A DNA stretch of 64,000 bases from Planctomycetota bacterium (lineage in GTDB: Bacteria > Planctomycetota > Phycisphaerae > Sedimentisphaerales > Anaerobacaceae), in contig VRUG01000015.1 in assembly GCA_019456255.1 (NCBI GenBank), positions 1 to 64,000 on the forward strand. The letters are read 5' to 3'. Position numbers and translations under genes: made by a program. Under the pieces are notes generated by a model that was given only the letters and a program-made list of their open reading frames with translations, was not told the DNA's origin and did not search any database. Below, one piece after another: positions 51,454 to 60,265 of the stretch (position 1 is the stretch's first letter; each line of letters begins with the position of its first letter).

Positions 51454-51482
51454 AATATAGTCCCACTTCGGCATTTTGTCAA
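51454..51482 (-). promoter_or_regulatory. Promoter of the Rrf2-hcp operon
   Basis: On the minus strand a perfect TTGACA (51482-51477), a 17-bp spacer and TATATT (51459-51454), 37 bp before the regulator's ATG. GGTATT occurs both over the -35 and after the -10 as a direct repeat, a possible operator for the encoded regulator. Confidence 0.65.
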
Positions 51483-51547
51483 TACCTAAAATAATTTTTT
51501 TTGGAAAATTTTTACTATTTTAACCTCTTATACTTAAAGGAGTTATA

Positions 51548-53275
51548 TTATTGGACTATGCAGACAGCTTCAGCTCCGGCTATTTGTATCTGTTTTTTGA
51601 ACCCTTTTTTCGATGAAAAATAATATTTTTTTCCGGCGTCCAGTTCCACCTTTTCATTATCAACCTTTATTATAACCTCCTGATTCGGTTCTTTTGTGAG
51701 AATTATGTTAGCTAATACGAAAGCTTTTTCCAATCCATCGCCGGTCTCAAAATTAACAACTTCATCCGGCTGGGCCAGTCTACTGCCGTCATAAATCGAA
51801 TTTTCTGCCATTGTATTTAGCCGCTGATATGCGTCCTGAACAGAAGCGGTGTTCGCCATTTCGAGAGAAACGGGATTTCTCTGAATTGCCGCTTTGACAA
51901 AAGGCTGCCAGTCGCAGGTTTCCATGTCCCTGAAAGCATAAAAGGCAAGGTCGGCAGTAATGTTTTGCCTGCGGATCGTTTGGAGGTAATCAATGACCTG
52001 CTCTCGGGTTTGTTCTGTAGAAATTTTTATAGGCTCGGTTTTAATAAAATTCTTATCTGAACCCGGCAGCTTTGGGGTGATGTACATAAAATTCAGCAGG
52101 TCGTTCATAAAATCATCGACGTTGGGAATAAAAGGTGCCAGATATTTTTTAAACGCCTTTTTATCATCGGTTTGTTTTATGTTGATGCCTTCATAATCTA
52201 CAAAGCTGCACAATTGACGGACACATATCCGGTCGACGAGTTTGTACGGAAGAATATCTTCATTTGAAACCTCGTCAAGTAATCTTTCAAAGGTGTCATC
52301 GGCGATTCTAAAATTACTGTCATGCTCATAATGAAAGAGTACTTCAGCTTTTGCGAATTTTTGTCCGCCTCGGCATTGTTCACAGCAGAACTGGAAATAC
52401 TTTTGATATTTCGGATGGCTACGCAAAAAGTTTGCTAATGTCAATGTTGTAATGTCAGTTGAAAGATAGCCGCCAAGTTTCTGGGTGAAGCGATTATAGG
52501 CCTCTGTGTCCATTGTCGCATCATTATAGAAACAATGCACGAAACCGGTATTATGAGTGATTATAGTCACTTGTTCGTTGCGAATAGCTCTTTGAGCCTT
52601 GATTGAGATAGCTGTCCCGTTAAACCACATTGTTTTTGTGACCAGTCTTCTGTTGTTAGTCAGCACGCCGTTATTTATATCAAGATAGTTTTGCGAATGC
52701 AGGGGGGTTAGAATCATAAAGATGTCTTCAAGAGGAATCCGGCAGACGACAAAAGCAGCTGCTGCATATAAAGCCGACAATGACACACACTCACCCGCCG
52801 CCTTTTCGTAACCTTTTCTGTGTCGAAAGGCATCCATTGCTTCGACGGTTTCAGTTTTCCAATATGGTATTAAGTTATCATCATATTTGTCCAGACCGAA
52901 ATGCCTTCGGATATCAACGTCAAAATAATACTGGTCGCCGTGATAACCAAACAGTGCGTTACTGGCGGCAATGTCATCGGGTGAAATAAAAGGTTCGAAC
53001 CGCTTAAGTTCTTTGTCCTTATCGGTAAGTCCCCATGTCTCAAGGTCAAGATTGAATTCGAACTCGTCCATGATAAATTGTTTAAGTCGCATTAGTTTTT
53101 TATAGCTGGTTTTTCCCTCCAGTTTTTTAAAGCAGTCTACGTCGCGCCACTTCCAAATGATGGGGCTCATGATGTTGGCCATGACAAGGCTGTACATCAA
53201 CTCAGGGAAAACGAACACCTCCATATCTGAAAGTGTTATAGCGGAGGTGTATTTTTCAAGTTCTTTGGCGTTCAT
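51548..53275 (-). CDS. Conserved protein, possible transglutaminase-like fold
   Basis: A 575-aa protein that I do not recognise as a named family. Residues 161-200 (GECVSLSALYAAAAFVVC ... LTPLHSQNYLDI) place C163, H193 and D199 in the order and setting of a transglutaminase-like Cys-His-Asp triad, with a hydrophobic helix after the Cys. No signal peptide. A CCEQCRGGQKF motif occurs near 293. The C-terminus (about 490-575) is beta-rich. It starts directly after the stop of the TIGR02757 gene (0 bp gap), so the two are surely coexpressed. It is last gene of the PerR-led unit. Confidence 0.6.
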   Translation of the reverse strand: MNAKELEKYTSAITLSDMEVFVFPELMYSLVMANIMSPIIWKWRDVDCFKKLEGKTSYKKLMRLKQFIMDEFEFNLDLETWGLTDKDKELKRFEPFISPDDIAASNALFGYHGDQYYFDVDIRRHFGLDKYDDNLIPYWKTETVEAMDAFRHRKGYEKAAGECVSLSALYAAAAFVVCRIPLEDIFMILTPLHSQNYLDINNGVLTNNRRLVTKTMWFNGTAISIKAQRAIRNEQVTIITHNTGFVHCFYNDATMDTEAYNRFTQKLGGYLSTDITTLTLANFLRSHPKYQKYFQFCCEQCRGGQKFAKAEVLFHYEHDSNFRIADDTFERLLDEVSNEDILPYKLVDRICVRQLCSFVDYEGINIKQTDDKKAFKKYLAPFIPNVDDFMNDLLNFMYITPKLPGSDKNFIKTEPIKISTEQTREQVIDYLQTIRRQNITADLAFYAFRDMETCDWQPFVKAAIQRNPVSLEMANTASVQDAYQRLNTMAENSIYDGSRLAQPDEVVNFETGDGLEKAFVLANIILTKEPNQEVIIKVDNEKVELDAGKKYYFSSKKGFKKQIQIAGAEAVCIVQ

Positions 53276-54139
53276 TTAGTTATTGTCCTTTTGCTTTAGG
53301 CAAAACTCCAGCAGTTCACACAATTGGCACTTATCTCCGATTTTGCCGGTGCAGTTTTCAACGATACCTACCCTCGACAATGCAAAATCATATTTGACCG
53401 GGTCATCGGGTACAATTCCACTAAAACTTTTTGTAATTTCGACAGCAACCGACAAAGACACCGTTTTTCGGTCATAAAAGCCTAAAATCCTGCATAATCT
53501 CCCCATATGTACGTCGATTGGGACGATTAGTTTGCTCTTATCGATGGATTTCCAAAGCCCGGTATCTACATCGTCGTCGCGCACCATCCATCTCAAGAAC
53601 AGGTTCAATCTTTTGCAGGCACTACCTGCGGCAGGGCTTACCAGCAGATATTTTAACCCCTTAGTAGCTTGGCCGCCATGCAGCTGGCTATAACGTTCAA
53701 GCAGGGATTCACAAAATTTTGAAAGTGCCGGGATGATATTTTCATCCTGCGGGTCATAGCCAAGCAGGAAATATTTTTCTATACTGCTGTTTTCTTTTAA
53801 GATGCCACGCAGTAATTCAAGCAAATCGCAAATATTTTCACCGGTAGTGAAACGATGTTTAAAATTGCTTAATTTTTTTCGGTCAGTTTTTTGGAAGTTA
53901 GTTACAAAATCGTACGGACTCTTGCCCATGCAGTTTAAAAGTTTAGTTACATCTTTTTCAATCTGCTGAACTCTTCCGTATGCAAGTGCCGCTGCCAGAA
54001 ATCCCACAATTTCCATATCGGCAGGTTTTGAATAACGGTATATGAACTGCAGGGGGTCGGGCTCGATAAGTTCACGACGGTTGTACTTGCCGTAAAGTTT
54101 TTCTAATATTTTTTTAATATGGATGGTTTGTGTTTCCAC
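53276..54139 (-). CDS. TIGR02757 (DUF2400) protein, endonuclease III-like C-terminus
   Basis: A 287-aa protein matching TIGR02757: the start YNRRELIEPDPLQFIYRY and GFLAAALAYGRVQQI. The C-terminal half resembles HhH-GPD DNA glycosylases. IVPIDVHMGRLCRILG (205-220, D209 and H211) aligns with the VDTHVxR segment holding the catalytic Asp of endonuclease III. C263, C271, C274 and C280 (Cx7Cx2Cx5C) mimic its Cx6Cx2Cx5C 4Fe-4S loop. The helix-hairpin-helix itself is not recognisable. Role inferred as DNA or RNA repair in an oxidative-stress setting. Confidence 0.8.
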   Translation of the reverse strand: METQTIHIKKILEKLYGKYNRRELIEPDPLQFIYRYSKPADMEIVGFLAAALAYGRVQQIEKDVTKLLNCMGKSPYDFVTNFQKTDRKKLSNFKHRFTTGENICDLLELLRGILKENSSIEKYFLLGYDPQDENIIPALSKFCESLLERYSQLHGGQATKGLKYLLVSPAAGSACKRLNLFLRWMVRDDDVDTGLWKSIDKSKLIVPIDVHMGRLCRILGFYDRKTVSLSVAVEITKSFSGIVPDDPVKYDFALSRVGIVENCTGKIGDKCQLCELLEFCLKQKDNN

Positions 54140-54175
54140 GGGTTATTTTAACTTTAAGTTTTTCATCTTACAGGG

Positions 54176-55726
54176 TTAATCGGTTGCGAGTTTTCGCCAT
54201 GTCCGTCCGTCAGCTTCAATCAGGTTGTCAGCAGCAGAGAAACTCTCGGCACCGGCCCGATATTCAAAAGGCATCGTTTTGTCCTTTTCCCATGCCTGGA
54301 GTATCGGCGTCAAAAGTTTCCATGATATTTCGACATCGTCCTGCCTTGTAAAAAGGGTCTGATCCCCAACCATACAATCCAAAAGCAGCCTTTGATAAGC
54401 TTCGGGCGTCTCGGTTCCAAATATGTCACTATAGTTAAAGTTCATTCTAAGCGTACTCATACATATTTTCGAGCCGGGCCTTTTTGCCTGAAAGCTTAGC
54501 GTAATGCCCTCATCGGGCTGAATCTGTAGTACGAGAATATTAGGGGGCATTTCTTCGAGGTCTGCTGAAAGAAACATCGAATGCGGAACTTTCTTAAACG
54601 TAATAGCTATTTCAGTGTCCTTATGCGAAAGCCTCTTGCCTGTACGCAGATAAAAAGGCACATCCTTCCATCGCCAGTTATCGATAAACAATTTGGCAGC
54701 GACATATGTCTCGGTTGTCGAGTCCGTGTCTACGCCTTCTTCGCTATGATACCCCTGTACTTTCTCGCCGTCGATATGGCCTTCTATGTATTGGCCTCGC
54801 ACAATGCTTTCCGACCACGGTTCAAGGTTAAACTTTCGTATCGACCGCAGCACCTTTACCTTTTCATCTCTTATGTGGTCGGCATTAAACGATGTCGGCG
54901 GCTCCATCGCTACCAGCGAAAGCATACTGAGCATATGGTTTTGAAACATGTCACGAAGTGCGCCCGATTTGTCATAATAGCCGCTACGATGTCCGATACC
55001 CAATGATTCAGCTATTGTAATCTGCACATGGTCGATGTAATCGCGTTTCCAAATCGGCTCGAAAATCGCATTAGCGAAGCGAAACATCAAGATATTCTGC
55101 ACGGTTTCTTTACCGAGATAATGGTCTATTCGATAAACCTGCGATTCATCAAAACACTTATGTACTATTTTGTTTAGCTCGGCAGCACTCTTTGAATCCC
55201 TACCGAAGGGCTTTTCAATGACGAGCCTGATTTTGCTTTGGTCCTGGGATTCATCGAGACATGAAAGCCCTGAATCGCCAAGCTGTTGAACTATTACCGG
55301 GTACAGGAAGGGCGGGACAGCCAGATAGAAAAGAATATTACCGTCAATACCATGACTTTTATTCAATTCAGCGATTTTGTCTTTGAGATTGGCGTAAAAT
55401 TGCGGGTCGGTATAATCGCCTGATGCGTAATGGAGCTTATCAGTAAAAGCCTTCAGTTTTTCGGCAGGGACTTCGGCATTTTTTTCCTTTAATGCCTGTT
55501 TGGCAATATCACGAAACTGCTGGTCGGATATTTTTTTTCGGCCACAACCTAAAAGGTAGAACTTGTCATCAATCAAATCATTTGTGTATAATTTGAAAAT
55601 GCTGGCGAGTAATTTACGGCGTGTGAGGTCGCCTGATGCTCCGAAGACCACCATAGCTGTCGGAGGTGCTGTTATCTCGGCACAAATAACATCCTGAACA
55701 GATACTGAAGGCTTAATTTCTTTCAT
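54176..55726 (-). CDS. zwf: Glucose-6-phosphate 1-dehydrogenase
   Basis: NADP-dependent G6PDH, 516 aa, full length. VVFGASGDLTRRKLLASIFKLY near residues 27-48 is the dinucleotide-binding motif. EKPFGRDSKSA and RIDHYLGKETVQNILMFRFAN contain the catalytic His-Asp region. It opens the oxidative pentose phosphate pathway and supplies NADPH. Neighbours are rubredoxin upstream (57 bp) and the TIGR02757 gene downstream (36 bp), so NADPH here most likely feeds the oxygen/peroxide reductases of the block. No pgl or gnd gene is seen next to it. Confidence 0.96.
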   Translation of the reverse strand: MKEIKPSVSVQDVICAEITAPPTAMVVFGASGDLTRRKLLASIFKLYTNDLIDDKFYLLGCGRKKISDQQFRDIAKQALKEKNAEVPAEKLKAFTDKLHYASGDYTDPQFYANLKDKIAELNKSHGIDGNILFYLAVPPFLYPVIVQQLGDSGLSCLDESQDQSKIRLVIEKPFGRDSKSAAELNKIVHKCFDESQVYRIDHYLGKETVQNILMFRFANAIFEPIWKRDYIDHVQITIAESLGIGHRSGYYDKSGALRDMFQNHMLSMLSLVAMEPPTSFNADHIRDEKVKVLRSIRKFNLEPWSESIVRGQYIEGHIDGEKVQGYHSEEGVDTDSTTETYVAAKLFIDNWRWKDVPFYLRTGKRLSHKDTEIAITFKKVPHSMFLSADLEEMPPNILVLQIQPDEGITLSFQAKRPGSKICMSTLRMNFNYSDIFGTETPEAYQRLLLDCMVGDQTLFTRQDDVEISWKLLTPILQAWEKDKTMPFEYRAGAESFSAADNLIEADGRTWRKLATD

Positions 55727-55783
55727 TGCCAGCTAATACCTTTTTCTTAAAGGGGCACAATTTAGTTTAGAATCTATCGGGAC

Positions 55784-55945
55784 TTATTCTTCAACTGCCG
55801 AAAATTCATCTTTGCCTGCGCCGCATTCCGGACAGACCCAGTCATCGGGCAAATCATCAAAAGAAGTGCCTGCCTCGATTCCATTATCAGGGTCGCCAAC
55901 TTGCGGGTCATAGATATAGCTGCATATTTCACATTTATATTTCAT
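55784..55945 (-). CDS. Rubredoxin
   Basis: A 53-aa one-iron electron carrier. It opens [20 protein letters not shown]. The second Cys pair is in [13 protein letters not shown]. Both CxxC pairs (C5/C8 and C38/C41) that bind Fe(Cys)4 are present. GGAG lies about 9 bp upstream. It is the expected electron donor to the flavodiiron protein, rubrerythrin and desulfoferrodoxin encoded just upstream. Confidence 0.96.
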   Translation of the reverse strand: MKYKCEICSYIYDPQVGDPDNGIEAGTSFDDLPDDWVCPECGAGKDEFSAVEE

Positions 55946-55998
55946 GTTCTCCGACTCCTTTTAGCTATTTGAATTTTCACCCATCTGCACAAGCAGAA

Positions 55999-56490
55999 TT
56001 ATTCGTATTTTTTTAGATAATTGAGCAGTGTTGTAATATGGTTCAACTCTTCAAGGATAACTGCTTCGACCTTATCCTGTCCGGCCTTGGTAGGAACCAT
56101 ACTTTTCAAGCCGAAATAATAAACAACGGATTCTTTTTCAGCGTTAAGAGCAATCTCGATAACCTCCACGATTGACTCGTTGCCGGTCAGCTTTTGAGAG
56201 GGGGTGACTTTTCCCTCCGAGCCATGGGCATCTGCCATTGCCTGAAGATACATCCCTGCTTCATTATCGGGGTCAAAAGTAGACTGCTGCCTTTCCTTGT
56301 TGGTTAGCTGCTTTCTCATCTCCTGAAAAGTTTTGAGATGGCCATCTTCCATAGCAGCCATATCAAGCAGCATTTGTTTTGTTTCCTCTTCAGAAGCATT
56401 TTCCGCAGCCTCGCGATAGAATTTTGCGCCATTTCGCTCCATGTCTTCTGCAATCTCAAATATTTCATCTGCGTTAAATGTGATACTCAT
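55999..56490 (-). CDS. Ferritin-like/rubrerythrin-fold diiron protein
   Basis: A 163-aa four-helix-bundle protein without a rubredoxin domain. Helix 1 has EIFEIAEDMERNGAKFY, helix 2 DMAAMEDGHLKTF, helix 3 IEIALNAEKESVVYYFG and helix 4 VILEELNHITTLLNYL. The Glu and ExxH residues for a diiron site are thus all present. The ATG at 56490, with AAAGGAT upstream, is used instead of a longer frame that runs into the desulfoferrodoxin gene. It starts 2 bp after that gene's stop. Likely peroxide reduction or iron storage. Confidence 0.85.
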   Translation of the reverse strand: MSITFNADEIFEIAEDMERNGAKFYREAAENASEEETKQMLLDMAAMEDGHLKTFQEMRKQLTNKERQQSTFDPDNEAGMYLQAMADAHGSEGKVTPSQKLTGNESIVEVIEIALNAEKESVVYYFGLKSMVPTKAGQDKVEAVILEELNHITTLLNYLKKYE

Positions 56491-56492
56491 TT

Positions 56493-56867
56493 TTATCCTT
56501 TCCATAATCCATGCTTGGTGCAATGTTCCCTTGCTGTCACTTGCTCGGCATCAATATTAAAGGTCGCTTCTGGCGGCTGCCCCGGGCTCAGGAATTGGCT
56601 ACAAGTTTTACCATCAGCTACAACTTCAATCCATTCAATATAATGGTCCTCTTCCATTGGGTGCGCGACCGAGCCGACCTTTACTTTAATGCCGCCGTCT
56701 ATCTCCTCGATTACGGGGACATGTTTTTCCTTGCCTTCATCGGCTGTTTTTTCGACAAGCTTTTCCATAGGCTGCCCACAACAAACCAAGGCACCACCAG
56801 CTCCATGGAGAACTTCTACGATATTGCCGCACAATGAACATTTATAAACTTCGAGTTTATTTGCCAT
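56493..56867 (-). CDS. Desulfoferrodoxin (superoxide reductase)
   Basis: Two-iron superoxide reductase of 124 aa. Center I is C10-x2-C13 with C29-C30 (desulforedoxin-like Fe(Cys)4). Center II uses EKHVPV, a second His in [16 protein letters not shown] and the C-x2-H pair in [11 protein letters not shown]. It reduces superoxide to hydrogen peroxide without making O2, suited to anaerobes, with rubredoxin as donor. The peroxide can be handled by the rubrerythrin and thiol peroxidase of the same unit. Confidence 0.96.
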   Translation of the reverse strand: MANKLEVYKCSLCGNIVEVLHGAGGALVCCGQPMEKLVEKTADEGKEKHVPVIEEIDGGIKVKVGSVAHPMEEDHYIEWIEVVADGKTCSQFLSPGQPPEATFNIDAEQVTAREHCTKHGLWKG

Positions 56868-56928
56868 TTGCTTTCTCCTTTACAATATATGTTGTCTCAC
56901 TTCAACTTTTAAATTCCGCTAATATTTT

Positions 56929-58110
56929 TTAATCAACAATATTTATTGACTTATGTTTGGCAAGGATATCATCTGCGAGTTTGTCCAAAGCCAGAAAATC
57001 CTCGTTCTTTGGATACCCTTTGACAACGATAGGGTCGAACAATTCGACTTTAAGGTTTCCAAGCATGCCTGCAAGCTGCTCAACCATTTTACTTGCCCAT
57101 CCGAACGAGCCTATTATACCGGCGAACTTTGCTTTTGGCCTAAGGGCATTTGCCAGAATAGCTGCATAAGCGACAACGGGATGAGGCCCAGTTAGAACTG
57201 TCGGTGAGCCTATTATAATGGTAGCAGCGTCAACCAGAGATATCGCCAACTGGCCGATATCGGTTTCTATCAGGTTAAAGGGCTTAACAGTAATGCCCCT
57301 TTCAATCAACGCATCAATAAGATATTCAACCATCTTTTTAGTGCTGCCATGCATCGAAACGTAGGGCAGTACGACCTCATTTTTAACATTGTCACTCGTC
57401 CAGTCCTTATACGCGTTTATGATGAAATCCGGTCTATTATGCACAGGCCCGTGACTCGGAGCAATCATCTCGATATCAAGAGCGTCTATTTTTTTGAGAT
57501 TATTCTTTATCGGATTCCTAAAAGGCATCATTATTTCGGCATAGTATCTTTTAGCGGCCTCGTAAACTTTTGGTTCATCGTCAACGAACAGGTTCGACGC
57601 CGCAAGATGTGAACCAAAAAAGTCGCATGGGAACAATATTTTGTCTTCCTGTAAATATGTAGCGAGGGTTTCAGGCCAGTGCACCCATGGGACATAGAGA
57701 AACTGCAACGTTTTGTCACCGAGCGAAAGCGTTTCGCCGTCATCAACGGTGATGAATTTGTCCTCTGGTATGCATAACAAATCCATAAGCGTTGATTTGC
57801 ATTTCGGGTTTGTCACGACCATTGCGCCTGGATAAAGCACGAGGATGTCGGCAATACTACCTGAATGGTCCTGCTCACCATGATGAGCGACAATATAATC
57901 AATCTTATCGACGCCAGCCTTCACAAGATTGTCGATGAGGACTTCAACTTTTGCAGGGTCAACGGTATCGAGCAGGGCGGTCTTGTCACTGCCTTTTATC
58001 AGATACGCATTGTAAGTCGTTCCATCCGGTAAAGGGATAAGTTCATCAAATAGTCTTCTGTCGAAATCCATTGCCCCCACAGCTAATACATCCGGTTTTA
58101 GTTGTTTCAA
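56929..58110 (-). CDS. Flavodiiron protein (rubredoxin:oxygen oxidoreductase type)
   Basis: A-type flavoprotein of 393 aa that reduces O2 to water or NO to N2O. The metallo-beta-lactamase domain (about 1-250) carries AHHGEQDHSGS (HxExDH diiron ligands), WVHWPETLATYL, CDFFGSHLA and APSHGPVH. The flavodoxin domain (about 255-393) opens VVLPYVSMHGSTKKMVEYL, binding FMN. There is no fused rubredoxin. A separate rubredoxin gene lies downstream in the same unit. Confidence 0.94.
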   Translation of the reverse strand: MKQLKPDVLAVGAMDFDRRLFDELIPLPDGTTYNAYLIKGSDKTALLDTVDPAKVEVLIDNLVKAGVDKIDYIVAHHGEQDHSGSIADILVLYPGAMVVTNPKCKSTLMDLLCIPEDKFITVDDGETLSLGDKTLQFLYVPWVHWPETLATYLQEDKILFPCDFFGSHLAASNLFVDDEPKVYEAAKRYYAEIMMPFRNPIKNNLKKIDALDIEMIAPSHGPVHNRPDFIINAYKDWTSDNVKNEVVLPYVSMHGSTKKMVEYLIDALIERGITVKPFNLIETDIGQLAISLVDAATIIIGSPTVLTGPHPVVAYAAILANALRPKAKFAGIIGSFGWASKMVEQLAGMLGNLKVELFDPIVVKGYPKNEDFLALDKLADDILAKHKSINIVD

Positions 58111-58195
58111 TCTGTCATCCTTTCAATTCAATTGACGCACGATAAAAATTGCTTTTTAAATCCTACGAACACCGTGACAATTTGTTGCGATAAAA

Positions 58196-58711
58196 TTACA
58201 ACAAATTTTTTGCCGCCTGCAGCGCGGCGTCATAATCAGGCTCATCCGTTAACTCTTCAACTATCTGCTTATACCTGATTATGCCTTCTTTATCCACTAC
58301 AAATACGGCCCGCGCCAACAATCTCAGATCCTTTATCACAAGTCCGTACGCTTTTCCGAAAGCCATGTCACGGTGGTCCGAGAGTGTCTGGATATTCTCG
58401 ATCCCTGCTGCACCGCACCATCGCTTTTGAGCAAACGGCAGGTCCATACTGATTGTCAAAACAATGACATCGTCGCCTAAACGGTCAGCTTCTTCATTGA
58501 ATCGACGCGTCATCGTATCGCATACCGAGGTATCTAAAGAGGGCACCGAGGAAATTATACAGACCTTGCCCTTAAACGATGACAATTTGACTCCCGAGAG
58601 GTCATTAGCAATAACTTCGAAATCCGGTGCAGCTTGGCCGACCTCTACATCGTCGCCCTGTAACGCCAGCGGACTTCCTTTCATTGTGACTTGTTTTTTT
58701 GTCTCTAACAT
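58196..58711 (-). CDS. tpx: Thiol peroxidase (Tpx)
   Basis: Atypical 2-Cys peroxiredoxin of 171 aa. Peroxidatic Cys is in SLDTSVCDTMTRRFNEEA and the resolving Cys in QKRWCGAAGIENIQTLSD. VGQAAPDFEVIANDLSGV opens the thioredoxin fold. AAGGAGAG before the ATG at 58711 fixes the start. An in-frame extension to 58786 has no ribosome binding site. It reduces H2O2 and alkyl hydroperoxides. Confidence 0.94.
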   Translation of the reverse strand: MLETKKQVTMKGSPLALQGDDVEVGQAAPDFEVIANDLSGVKLSSFKGKVCIISSVPSLDTSVCDTMTRRFNEEADRLGDDVIVLTISMDLPFAQKRWCGAAGIENIQTLSDHRDMAFGKAYGLVIKDLRLLARAVFVVDKEGIIRYKQIVEELTDEPDYDAALQAAKNLL

Positions 58712-58821
58712 ATTTCTCTCCTTAACAACCCCAGCTTGAAATGCAGCCAACCCTAATAGCCTTTTAAGCTTAGTAAAAGCTTTCATTTACCATTATCTGC
58801 GATTGTCATCGCTAACTTTAA

Positions 58822-59394
58822 TTAATAGTTAGTCGCTTCGAGTTCGTAATATGTTTGCGGATGTACACATGCCGGGCAAAGTGGCGGCGCTTCCGTACCT
58901 TCATGGACATAGCCGCAGTTTCTGCAGACCCATCTTACAGCCTTTTCACGTTTGAAAACTGCTCCGTCAGATATGTTTTTTGCCAAAGCGACGTATCTGT
59001 CTTCATGGCGTTTTTCCGCGACTGCGATACTTCTAAAAGCTTTAGCGATTTCAGCAAAACCTTCTTTTTCCGCTACATCTGCGAACCCAGGATACATTTC
59101 TGTGGTTTCGTAATGCTCGCCAGCAGCTGCTGCCTTTAAATTTTCAATGGTACTTCCGATAACGCCGGCAGGAAATGCCGCTGTAATCTCGACTGCACCA
59201 CCTTCAAGGAACTTGAATTCGCGCTTTGCATGTTCTTTTTCCTGGTTTGCAGTTTCCTCAAAAATAGCCGCTATCTGCATGTAACCTTCTTCTTTTGCCT
59301 TGCTCGCAAAATACGTATATCGGTTTCTTGCCTGAGATTCACCTGCAAATGCCGCGAGCAAATTCTTTTCTGTTTGACTGCCCTTAAGATCCAT
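58822..59394 (-). CDS. rbr: Rubrerythrin
   Basis: NADH/rubredoxin-linked peroxidase of 190 aa. The four-helix diiron domain opens with [19 protein letters not shown], has [12 protein letters not shown] and [13 protein letters not shown], and is followed by a C-terminal rubredoxin-like domain ([12 protein letters not shown] ... LCPACVHPQ). GGAGG lies upstream of the ATG. It is the first enzyme gene after the PerR-like regulator, as in many clostridia and sulfate reducers. Confidence 0.96.
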   Translation of the reverse strand: MDLKGSQTEKNLLAAFAGESQARNRYTYFASKAKEEGYMQIAAIFEETANQEKEHAKREFKFLEGGAVEITAAFPAGVIGSTIENLKAAAAGEHYETTEMYPGFADVAEKEGFAEIAKAFRSIAVAEKRHEDRYVALAKNISDGAVFKREKAVRWVCRNCGYVHEGTEAPPLCPACVHPQTYYELEATNY

Positions 59395-59440
59395 TACAAA
59401 CCTCCATAAATATTCAAATTAAAATTAATGTGAAAATAAC

Positions 59441-59890
59441 TTATTTCTTTTTTCGACAGATATCACAAATCCCCTCAAGGTACACTGTCTTTCTAAGCAC
59501 TATATACTTTGAACTAATACTTTCAGGCACCTTGATATTATCGAAAGGCTTATGATGAAAATCAATGATCTTTTTGCATTTTACACATTTAAAATGCTGA
59601 TGGTTTTTCAAATCAGCGTCGAATCTTTTGACATCTCCCGACCCTTCAAGAATGAAAGCGTCACCAATATCAGCAAGTGTCAAAAGAGTTCTGTTAACTG
59701 TATCAAGCGATATATTGGGAACTTCTTTTCTGACTTCTCTAAAAAGCATTTCCGCTGAGGGATGCATTTTTGATTTAAGGAGGGTTTGGTAAACCGCCAA
59801 TCGCTGAGGTGTTATCTTCAGCCCTTTCTCTCGGCACTTTGCCTTGAAGTCATCTATTTTTATTTTTAATTTCTCGCTGTCATTCAACAT
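59441..59890 (-). CDS. perR: Fur-family peroxide regulator (PerR-like)
   Basis: Fur-family metalloregulator of 149 aa. The winged helix is at about 20-80 (ITPQRLAVYQTLLKSKMHPSAEMLF, PNISLDTVNRTLLTLADIG). KRFDADLKNHQHFKCVKCKKI contains the Asp/His regulatory site and the first Cys pair. CDIC near the C-terminus gives the second, structural zinc pair. The Asp within the RFD segment favours PerR over Fur. Its position at the head of peroxide-detoxifying genes supports PerR. No perfect PerR box was found by eye in the upstream region. Confidence 0.85.
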   Translation of the reverse strand: MLNDSEKLKIKIDDFKAKCREKGLKITPQRLAVYQTLLKSKMHPSAEMLFREVRKEVPNISLDTVNRTLLTLADIGDAFILEGSGDVKRFDADLKNHQHFKCVKCKKIIDFHHKPFDNIKVPESISSKYIVLRKTVYLEGICDICRKKK

Positions 59891-60236
59891 TGGATGGTAT
59901 GATTACCTCTTTATATCGTCACTTTCTCAATACTGGCTATCAACATGATGATTATAGTTACTGAGTCTGGTTTTGTGTAGCAAATTCTCGCCTGAGAAAA
60001 TACCGTATAAAGAAATGGAGCTACCTCCTCCAGACAACTCCATTGCCGGAATCGCTCCTGATATTGCCTATTTTGCAACATCTGCTACATTCCATTGCAC
60101 GACCAGGCCCCAATTTCTCCACTTTCCATTTATGTTTTTAAAGAATGCGGCCTCAATCATTCAATATATGATTTCACCTACAAGAAACATCCAAGGTTTA
60201 TAGCACTAATAACTAATCACCTTATCCATAACTACT

Positions 60237-60265
60237 ACGATATAGGAGTAGCTCCTATTTGTCAA
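60237..60265 (-). promoter_or_regulatory. Promoter with a 17-bp palindromic operator in its spacer
   Basis: On the minus strand a perfect TTGACA (60265-60260), then a 17-bp spacer and TATCGT (60242-60237). The spacer region is filled by the inverted repeat ATAGGAG-TAG-CTCCTAT (60242-60258). A repressor dimer or MerR-type activator bound there would control the promoter directly. It points towards perR. Confidence 0.5.

Noticed and set aside
58712-58786. 25-residue N-terminal extension of thiol peroxidase
   Set aside because: The upstream ATG has no ribosome binding site, while 58711 has AAGGAGAG at good spacing and gives normal Tpx length.
59395-59440. PerR box before rubrerythrin
   Set aside because: The gap is AT-rich, but no good match to the ATTATAAT dyad was found, so no site is claimed.
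60021-60095. 24-codon Cys-rich minus-strand frame upstream of perR
   Set aside because: Several Cys at the start look attractive, but there is no ribosome binding site and no family resemblance.
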